Source of the DNA: Clostridia bacterium
GTDB taxonomy: Bacteria > Bacillota_A > Clostridia > Oscillospirales > SIG627
Direction: 5' to 3'
Assembly: GCA_017508505.1 (NCBI GenBank)
Contig: JAFVYT010000194.1
Location: 1-20,640 of the forward strand
DNA length: 20,640 nt
The translations under genes were made by a program, and so were the position numbers. Shown here one piece after another: positions 15,385-20,640 of the stretch. The notes beneath the pieces were generated by a model, which worked only from the letters and a program-made list of their open reading frames with translations, had not been told where the DNA came from and searched no databases. Positions within the stretch are counted from its first letter, which is position 1; each line of letters starts with the position of its first letter.

Positions 15385-16591
15385 GTTCTTCTACCTCCAG
15401 AATTTCTGCGGTGGCCTTTCCGTCGGAAAGACGCAGGGTCACCCGCTCTCCCGTTTTCAGGTCCCGGGTGCTTCTCAGGGTCTTGCCCTTCTCGTCAAAG
15501 ACGGCGCTGAACCCTCGGGTGAGCACCGCCAGAGGACTCAGGGCCTCCAGCCTTGCGGTCAGGTGCAAAAGTCGGTTCCTTTTATCGGTCAGGATGCGCT
15601 CGGTCTTGATCTCGATCTCCCGATCCAGCGTCGAGACCGCCATACGGCGATCGTCCACCAGCGCCATCATATTCTGCATTTGTCTTGCCCCTGCCAGCGC
15701 CTCCACCCGACTGCGAAGGGTGCGGATGCGCCCCTCGGTCACAAGGCTCATACGGTCGATGACGTTGCCGAGCTTGCGCTTGACCTCCCCCGCCTCGGGC
15801 AGAGCCAGCTCTGCCGCCGCCGAGGGGGTGGGGGCTCTCAGATCCGCCACAAAGTCGCTGATGGAAAAGTCCGTCTCGTGGCCCACGGCGGAGATGATGG
15901 GGATGCGAGAGGCAAAGATCGCACGGGCCAGGCCCTCGTCGTTGAAGGCCCACAGCTCCTCCAGAGAGCCGCCGCCACGGCCGAGAATGATCACGTCCAC
16001 GGGGAAGAGCTCGTTGAAGGTGCGGATGCCCCGAACAAGCTGCTCCGGCGCTCCCTGCCCCTGCACGAGGCTCGGGTAGAGCACCAGCTTTGCCAAGGGA
16101 AAGCGCCGCCCCGAGACGTTGATCATATCCCGCACCGCCGCCCCCGTGGGGCTTGTGATGATGCCTACGGTCTTGGGGTACTTGGGCAAGGGCTTTTTGT
16201 AGGCGGGGTCGAAGAGCCCCTCTCCCTCCAGCTTCCGCTTGAGCTGCTCGAAGGCGATGTACAGCGCGCCGATGCCGTCGGGCTGCATATCGGAAATGTA
16301 AAGCTGATATTGGCCGTCCTTCACCCAGGAGGACACACGGCCGGTGCAGATGACCTTCATTCCATTTTCGGGGACAAACTGCAGTCTCTGCACGTTCATA
16401 CGGAACATCACGGCACGGATCACGCCGCCCTCGTCCTTTAAGGACAGGTAAAAATGCCCCGTTTTATAATGGTTGACGAAATTGGAGATCTCTCCCTTTA
16501 CCGTAACGTGGGAGAGGATGGGGTCCGTGTCCAATTTCCCCTTGATGTATTCGTTCAGACCCGTAACGGTCAAGGCTTGTCGCGTATCCAC
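15377..16591 (-). CDS. xseA: Exodeoxyribonuclease VII large subunit
   Basis: A 404-residue catalytic subunit of exonuclease VII, which degrades single-stranded DNA from both ends. The N-terminal OB fold (about 8-105) reads VKGEISNFVNHYKTGHFYLSLKD. The nuclease core has GIITSPTGAAVRDM, DVIILGRGGGSLEELWAFNDE and PIISAVGHETDFSISDFVADLRAPTPSAAAEL. A coiled-coil region for XseB binding follows and the end carries VLTRGFSAV. It starts at GTG (16589-16591), one base after the preceding gene's stop, with AAGGAG six bases upstream. Confidence 0.96.
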   Translation of the reverse strand: MDTRQALTVTGLNEYIKGKLDTDPILSHVTVKGEISNFVNHYKTGHFYLSLKDEGGVIRAVMFRMNVQRLQFVPENGMKVICTGRVSSWVKDGQYQLYISDMQPDGIGALYIAFEQLKRKLEGEGLFDPAYKKPLPKYPKTVGIITSPTGAAVRDMINVSGRRFPLAKLVLYPSLVQGQGAPEQLVRGIRTFNELFPVDVIILGRGGGSLEELWAFNDEGLARAIFASRIPIISAVGHETDFSISDFVADLRAPTPSAAAELALPEAGEVKRKLGNVIDRMSLVTEGRIRTLRSRVEALAGARQMQNMMALVDDRRMAVSTLDREIEIKTERILTDKRNRLLHLTARLEALSPLAVLTRGFSAVFDEKGKTLRSTRDLKTGERVTLRLSDGKATAEILEVEERE

Positions 16592-16592
16592 T

Positions 16593-17522
16593 CTATACTC
16601 CTTTTCCCGCCAGGCGGGCGATGCCCACGGCGTTGTCTGCCGAAAGGGCGGGGGGTGCGAAAAAGTAGCGCTCGGAGGAGAAATGCCCTCTTAAAATGGC
16701 CGAGGAGGAGACCCCGCCGGAGAAGAGCACGGGAAGGCTCTCCCTTCCTGCCGCCTCCAAAAGCGCCGTCACCGCCGCGATCACCGCGTCGAACACAAAT
16801 CTAGCCAGATCCTCGGGGCGCTCCCCCTCCTGCATCCTCCTGCGAAACTGATTCTCAAAGCCCGAAAGGTTGATGCCCGTATCCTTCCTCGGCACCCTCA
16901 CCCGATAGCGCTTCTCGCTTTTCAAAGCAAGGGCCTCCAGATGGGCGCCTGCGGGAAAGGGCAGGCCAAGGGCCACACCGCATCGGTCGATGAGCTGGCC
17001 GCAGGTCAGGTCCAGGGTGTCGAAAAGCAGCTCGGTGCGATACCGAAAGCCGTCCTCCCTCACCAGAAGAAGCTCCGTGGTGCCCCCGGAAAGGTGCAGG
17101 GCCAAAAACGCCTCCCCGCAAAGCTCCCTCCCCTCCAGAAGCGCGCCGAAGCGAGCGGCCTCGATATGCCCCTCCTGATGGGAAAAGCCAAGGTACGGCA
17201 CCCCCAAGAGGGCGGCGGCGCATTTGGCCGCATTCACCCCCGCCAGAAAGCAGGGCATATAGGAGCCCTCCACCCGTCTCGGGGTCTCGGAGGCTCCCAC
17301 GGAAAGGACGCTTCTGCCCGCGGCGGCCTCGAGGCACTCCGCCACCACCTCGGGAAGATCGCGGGTATGACAAAACAAAGCGTCGCTCTGCCTCATTCCA
17401 CGGTCTCCCTGCGGAACGGCAAGAGGGCGCTTTGCACAAAAGACTTCGCCGGCAGGGCTGACCCCTGCCGCCGAAGTCGTATAATTGCTGGTATCCAGGC
17501 CGAAATGCACACCGAGGGCCAT
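16593..17522 (-). CDS. M22 / TsaD-like (Kae1-domain) paralog of unknown role
   Basis: A 309-residue member of the ASKHA fold related to TsaD, the tRNA t6A enzyme, but divergent. It keeps the metal-binding HQEGH (H115, H119), an SGGTTELLLV phosphate loop (145-154), CGQLIDRCGVALGLPFPAG (174-192), SGGVSSSAILR (268-278) and the C-terminal metal Asp (D296 in ADNAVGIA). It differs from true TsaD at the start, where GLDTSNYTTS replaces the ETSCDDTS pattern, and it is shorter. Such paralogs occur beside xseA in Clostridia; the genuine tsaD is presumably elsewhere. I start it at the ATG one base after the nusB stop; the frame stays open 33 codons upstream inside nusB without family similarity. Sugar-kinase-like, carbamoyl-transfer or regulatory roles are all possible. 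Confidence 0.85.
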   Translation of the reverse strand: MALGVHFGLDTSNYTTSAAGVSPAGEVFCAKRPLAVPQGDRGMRQSDALFCHTRDLPEVVAECLEAAAGRSVLSVGASETPRRVEGSYMPCFLAGVNAAKCAAALLGVPYLGFSHQEGHIEAARFGALLEGRELCGEAFLALHLSGGTTELLLVREDGFRYRTELLFDTLDLTCGQLIDRCGVALGLPFPAGAHLEALALKSEKRYRVRVPRKDTGINLSGFENQFRRRMQEGERPEDLARFVFDAVIAAVTALLEAAGRESLPVLFSGGVSSSAILRGHFSSERYFFAPPALSADNAVGIARLAGKGV

Positions 17523-17523
17523 C

Positions 17524-17930
17524 TTACTTACCCGCCAAGGTGCCCAGGATTCCGTTGACGAACTTCCGCCCGCCCTCCTCATCAAAGCGCTTGGCAAGCT
17601 CCACCGCTTCGTTGATGGCAATTCTCACCGGGACGTCCTCCCGCTTGTCCATCTCGTAAATGGCAAGCTGGAGCACCGTAAGAGTGGTCTTGGAAAAACG
17701 GGAAACCTTCCAGTCCTTTGCGCAGGACTCGATCTTCTCCCGTGCTGCTTCGGCATACGCTCTGACTCCGAAAACGGTGCTTCGGATGTATTCGCTTTCC
17801 GTAACGCCCTCCTCCTCCCAATCGGAGGAAAGGGTTTCAAACAAGCTCTCGCTGTCCGCCTCGGGGGAAACTGTGCGGCAAAGAGCATCTGGAACACGAT
17901 CTCTCGTTCTTTTCTGCGGTTCAGAGGCAT
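17524..17930 (-). pseudogene. nusB: nusB, antitermination factor, with an apparent one-base frameshift
   Basis: NusB binds the boxA RNA element with S10 and helps antitermination of rRNA operons. The start is clear: AGGAG five bases before ATG at 17928-17930, giving MPLNRRKEREIVFQMLFAAQF, a typical NusB N-terminal helix. The frame then goes wrong. The rest of NusB (SPEADSESLFETLS to KFVNGILGTLAGK) is in another frame, readable alone only from a TTG at 17844 as 106 residues. The break is at a T3C5 run (17863-17870 on the plus strand as GGGGGAAA). One extra base there restores a 135-residue protein of normal NusB length. Either a sequencing/assembly indel or a true mutation. Lies 13 bases after serA and one base before the M22 paralog. 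Confidence 0.8.
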
Positions 17931-17943
17931 AAAAACTCCTTTT

Positions 17944-19074
17944 TCAGTAGGAGAGAAGTCGAACCACGCCTCCTACTGCGTTGATTTTTTCAAGGTCAAA
18001 GGCCGTATCGGACTCGGCCAGCACGTATGCGATGCCACCGCGGGTACCCTTGGCAAGGCTTGCCCCTGCCAGAAGCGCCATCACGGCGCCGTCGGTCTCG
18101 GCATCGTTCCGATAGAAGATACCCACGCGGTTTGCCTTTGCCTTGGCAAGGCGGACGGCGGGCATATTCACACTGTTTTTAATATTTCCGGACACGAGAT
18201 AGTCCCGAAGCTGGTCACAGGCCATCATGGCGCAGTTGTCCTCGGCCTCGGGGGTGGAAGCGCCCAGATGGGGCGTTGCGATAACACCGGGCTTGCCTGC
18301 GAGGGCTCCGGTGGGGAAATCCGTAAAGTATGCGGCGACCTTACCGCTCTCCAGAGCGGCCAGAATGTCCTCGTCCACGCCGAGGTCGGCACGGGCAAGG
18401 TTCAGAAGGCGCACGCCGTCGCGCATCTTGGCAATGTTGTCCTTGCCGAGGATGCCGCGGGTCGAGGGAAGGCTGGGCACGTGAACGGTGATGTAGTCGC
18501 TCTCCGCAAAAATGCGGTCCAGCTCCTCCACACGCTCCACCTCAGAGGAAAGGGCCCAGGCCGCGTCGATGGAAACGTAGGGGTCGTAGCCCAGAACGCG
18601 CATTCCCAAAGCACTTGCCGCATTGGCAAGAGCGCCGCCGATGGCTCCAAGTCCGATGACGCCGAGGGTCTTCCCGTAGATTTCGGGGCCTACGAAGCGG
18701 CTCTTCTCCTTCTCCACCAGCTTCAGCGCGTCGGGATTGCCGGAGAGGGTCTTGGCCCACTCTATACCGTCCCCCACCTTACGGGAGGTGAGAAGCAATG
18801 CCGCAAGGGCAAGCTCCACCACGGCGCGGGCATTGGCGCCGGGCGTATTGAACACGACGATACCCTTCTCGGTGCATCCATCCAAAGGAATATTATTCAC
18901 TCCCGCACCGGCACGGGCAATGGCCTTCAGGCTCTCGGGAAACGCCACCTCGTGGAGGTCGGCACTGCGGACGACGATGCCGTCCTCATCCTTGAGATCC
19001 TCGGCTACGATGGCATTTCCGGGCAAACGCTCCAGACCGCAGGCCGCGATCTTATTATACAACTTAATTTTCAT
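17944..19074 (-). CDS. serA: D-3-phosphoglycerate dehydrogenase
   Basis: A 376-residue NAD-dependent dehydrogenase for the first step of serine synthesis. It contains ARAGAGVNNIP, the Rossmann motif GVIGLGAIGGALAN, the catalytic-Arg segment LLNLARADLGVDED, TDFPTG, and TPHLGASTPEAEDNCA with the catalytic His. The C-terminal 60-70 residues form an ACT-like domain that could give serine feedback control. The TDFP type is common in anaerobic Firmicutes. I use the ATG at 19072-19074, with AGGGG upstream; a GTG three codons earlier lies within that Shine-Dalgarno region. It follows serC by 38 bases. Confidence 0.95.
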   Translation of the reverse strand: MKIKLYNKIAACGLERLPGNAIVAEDLKDEDGIVVRSADLHEVAFPESLKAIARAGAGVNNIPLDGCTEKGIVVFNTPGANARAVVELALAALLLTSRKVGDGIEWAKTLSGNPDALKLVEKEKSRFVGPEIYGKTLGVIGLGAIGGALANAASALGMRVLGYDPYVSIDAAWALSSEVERVEELDRIFAESDYITVHVPSLPSTRGILGKDNIAKMRDGVRLLNLARADLGVDEDILAALESGKVAAYFTDFPTGALAGKPGVIATPHLGASTPEAEDNCAMMACDQLRDYLVSGNIKNSVNMPAVRLAKAKANRVGIFYRNDAETDGAVMALLAGASLAKGTRGGIAYVLAESDTAFDLEKINAVGGVVRLLSY

Positions 19075-19112
19075 TTTGTACACCCCTTTTTCGATTCTTT
19101 TATTCAGAATAT

Positions 19113-20198
19113 TCAGACGTTTCCGTCTGCGGCGTCAAACTCCTTGATGAAGGCGGCGAGCTTCTCGACGCCCGCCACGGGCATCGCATTGTAGATGGAG
19201 GCACGCATACCGCCCACCTTGCGGTGGCCTGCCAGGGAAACCATTCCCCTTGCGGCGGCGGCGGCGACGAATTTCTTATCCAAATCCGCATCTCCCGTGC
19301 GGAAGGTCACGTTCATCAGGGAACGGCTGTCCTTGTCTGCGTGGAGGTGGAAGAGCTTGGTCTCCTCGATGGCCTTGTAGAGAAGAGCGGCCTTCTTCTC
19401 GTTGATCTCCTGCATCTTCTTCACGCCGCCCAGCTCCTCTACCCACTTGAATACGAGGCCTGGCACGTAGATGGCATAGCAGGGGGGCGTATTGTACATG
19501 GAGTCCGCATCCGCCATCACCTTATAGTCCAAAAGGGCGGGGGTATCGGGACGGGCGTTGCCGATCAGATCCTCACGGATGATGACCACGGTCAGGCCTG
19601 CGGGGCCGATGTTCTTCTGTGCGCCCGCATAGATCATACCGAATTTCGAAATGTCGATGGGCTCGGACATAATACAGCTGGACATATCGCACACCAAGGG
19701 AACGTCTCCCGTATCGGGGATCTCGGCAAAGTGGGTACCGAAGATGGTGTTGTTATAGCAGATGTGCACGTAAGAGGCGTCGGGACGGACGTCCTCCTTG
19801 GAGAATTTCGGGATACGGTCGAAGTTGGTGTCCTCGCTGGAGGCGATGCACTTCGCGTCCCCGTACTTCTTGGCCTCCTTGAAGGCCTTTCCGGAAAATT
19901 CGCCGCTGACCACGTAGTCCGCCTTCCCCGTTTTCATCAGGTTCAGGGGTACTGCCGCAAACTGGGTGGAGGCGCCGCCCTGCAAAAACAGGATCTTATA
20001 GTTGTCGGGCACGTTCATCACTCTGCGGAAGGTATCAAAGGCCTCGCGGATGATGGCATCGTACGCCTTGGAGCGATGGCTCATCTCCATTACGCTCATA
20101 CCGGTGCCGCCGAAATCACACATTTCGGAGGCAGCCTGCTCCAGCACGGGAAGGGGCAGCATCGAAGGGCCTGCGGAATAGTTGTATACGCGGTTCAT
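19113..20198 (-). CDS. serC: Phosphoserine aminotransferase
   Basis: A 361-residue class V aminotransferase for the second step of serine synthesis, also able to act in pyridoxal phosphate synthesis. It opens with NYSAGPSMLP. It shows HRS (41-43) for phosphate binding, FLQGGASTQF (71-80) for the cofactor phosphate, DMSS (171-174) and the PLP lysine K195 in YAGAQKNIGPAG. The C-terminus has GHRKVGGMRASIYNA. Length is standard. AAGGAG precedes the ATG. First gene of the long operon, paired with serA. A 6-bp GAAA-loop hairpin (19114-19129) spans its stop codon. Confidence 0.97.
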   Translation of the reverse strand: MNRVYNYSAGPSMLPLPVLEQAASEMCDFGGTGMSVMEMSHRSKAYDAIIREAFDTFRRVMNVPDNYKILFLQGGASTQFAAVPLNLMKTGKADYVVSGEFSGKAFKEAKKYGDAKCIASSEDTNFDRIPKFSKEDVRPDASYVHICYNNTIFGTHFAEIPDTGDVPLVCDMSSCIMSEPIDISKFGMIYAGAQKNIGPAGLTVVIIREDLIGNARPDTPALLDYKVMADADSMYNTPPCYAIYVPGLVFKWVEELGGVKKMQEINEKKAALLYKAIEETKLFHLHADKDSRSLMNVTFRTGDADLDKKFVAAAAARGMVSLAGHRKVGGMRASIYNAMPVAGVEKLAAFIKEFDAADGNV

Positions 20199-20245
20199 AA
20201 TCGTTTCTCCTTTTTGTCACGCGGCGCCTTCGTCCTCGGCGCCAT
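20195..20245 (-). CDS. Possible 16-codon leader peptide overlapping the serC start
   Basis: A short open frame in the serC leader: MAPRTKAPRDKKEKRL. It starts at ATG (20243-20245) with AGAGG about seven bases upstream and ends in TGA, which overlaps the serC ATG as ATGA. It begins about 20 bases after the predicted transcript start. Its first half encodes a hairpin of two GGCGCC repeats (20223-20228 and 20238-20243). There are no serine codons, so classic serine attenuation is not suggested; simple translational coupling would fit. May be fortuitous. Confidence 0.35.
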   Translation of the reverse strand: MAPRTKAPRDKKEKRL

Positions 20246-20273
20246 AGTAACCTCTTTTTTTCATATTGCGTCA

Positions 20274-20302
20274 ATTATAGCCCTCCTGCGACGGAAAGTC
20301 AA
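20274..20302 (-). promoter_or_regulatory. Promoter of the serC operon
   Basis: Near-consensus sigma-A promoter on the minus strand: TTGACT (20297-20302), 17-base spacer, TATAAT (20274-20279). The predicted start is near 20267. It is the best promoter in the window and likely drives serC-serA and at least part of the downstream run. Confidence 0.85.
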
Positions 20303-20315
20303 GGGATATTTGTCC

Positions 20316-20363
20316 ACTATCGGTAGAATGAAATGTTTAATTTTTGTGAACTCTACCGATAGT
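20316..20363. promoter_or_regulatory. Paired operator-like inverted repeat upstream of serC
   Basis: Perfect 12-bp arms ACTATCGGTAGA (20316-20327) and TCTACCGATAGT (20352-20363), 24 bases apart. Each arm is itself nearly palindromic (CTAtCGgTAG). The proximal arm ends 13 bases upstream of the -35 box, placing the arms at roughly -50 and -85. The arms start 36 bp apart, about 3.4 helical turns. A transcription factor site is the likeliest reading; I cannot name the regulator. Confidence 0.55.
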
Positions 20364-20434
20364 TCTAAATTCGTCTCTTCCTTCTTAATATATGCCCCGC
20401 TTTTGCTTTTGGCTCCCCAAACGGGGGGATTTAT

Positions 20435-20606
20435 GGGGCGTTGCCCCGCACCCCGATGCGGGGGCTTTCCGCAGGGCTCCGCCCTGCACCCCAGCGGGAG
20501 TTTTGTGGGGTTCCACCCCACTCCCCGCCAAACTTTTTTGAAAAAAAGTTTGGATCAAAAAACTTTAAAGTTTATTTTTCCTGATTTGCTCCAAGTAAGA
20601 AAGAAT
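20435..20606 (-). repeat. Palindromic intergenic repeat, right copy with GC-rich hairpin array
   Basis: Consecutive hairpins: GGGGC-GTT-GCCCC (20435-20447), CCCCGCA/TGCGGGG (20444-20463), GCAGGGC-TCC-GCCCTGC (20471-20487), GTGGGGT/ACCCCAC (20505-20521), a 12-bp AT-rich stem (20528-20539 with 20542-20553), and the 14-base palindrome AAACTTTAAAGTTT (20560-20573). The part from 20500 is the inverted counterpart of 191-295. No gene is evident between the serC operator and the right edge. Confidence 0.7.
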
Positions 20607-20640
20607 CTTTTCTTCCTTGTAGAAGAAAAAGAATAAAAAA

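Noticed and set aside
17863..17870. Programmed -1 frameshifting in nusB
   Set aside because: The zero-frame codons TTT CCC CCG do not form a canonical X-XXY-YYZ slippery heptamer, and I see no strong downstream hairpin. An indel is the simpler explanation, though this is not excluded.
1..20640. CRISPR arrays, tRNA or rRNA genes, insertion sequences, phage genes
   Set aside because: No regularly spaced direct repeats, cloverleaf sequences, rRNA segments or transposase/integrase frames were seen on either strand.

Overview
The window looks like a chromosomal segment of a GC-rich anaerobic Clostridia lineage (Oscillospirales/Ruminococcaceae-like; this placement is inferred from gene content and order, not computed). 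Every protein gene I can support lies on the minus strand, so transcription runs from high to low coordinates. I see no rRNA, tRNA, CRISPR array, transposase or phage gene.

Right to middle (20.3 kb down to 7.5 kb) is one tightly packed run of housekeeping genes: serC, serA, nusB, a TsaD-like M22 paralog, xseA, xseB, dxs, tlyA, nadK, argR, recN, tyrS and an MBL-fold hydrolase. Most junctions are overlaps or gaps under 30 bp. A near-consensus promoter precedes serC, with a 12-bp inverted repeat just upstream of it, and a 19-bp perfect hairpin closes the run after the MBL gene. The nusB-xseAB-dxs-tlyA-nadK-argR-recN core is the familiar clostridial order. Here ispA is missing between xseB and dxs, the sporulation genes that often flank this block are not seen, and nusB carries an apparent one-base frameshift.

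The middle (about 7.0 to 7.5 kb) is a gene-free stretch full of hairpins, followed by the promoter of a separate four-gene signalling operon (7.0 to 2.6 kb). That operon encodes an OmpR-family regulator, a membrane histidine kinase, a membrane-anchored HtrA-like protein and a DapL-like aminotransferase homologue. The HtrA-like protein has lost all three catalytic triad residues. The DapL-like protein keeps the Schiff-base lysine but has lost most other cofactor-contacting residues. A two-component system co-transcribed with two degenerate enzymes is the most unusual part of the window. Its first intergenic gap also holds a terminator-like hairpin that could set the kinase below the regulator.

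The left part has two monocistronic units: a secreted lipoprotein with a possible papain-like (NlpC/P60-type) core lacking a cysteine nucleophile, and a small VTT/DedA-like membrane protein. Each has its own promoter. The two ends of the window carry inverted copies of a roughly 105-bp intergenic repeat built from stacked palindromes.
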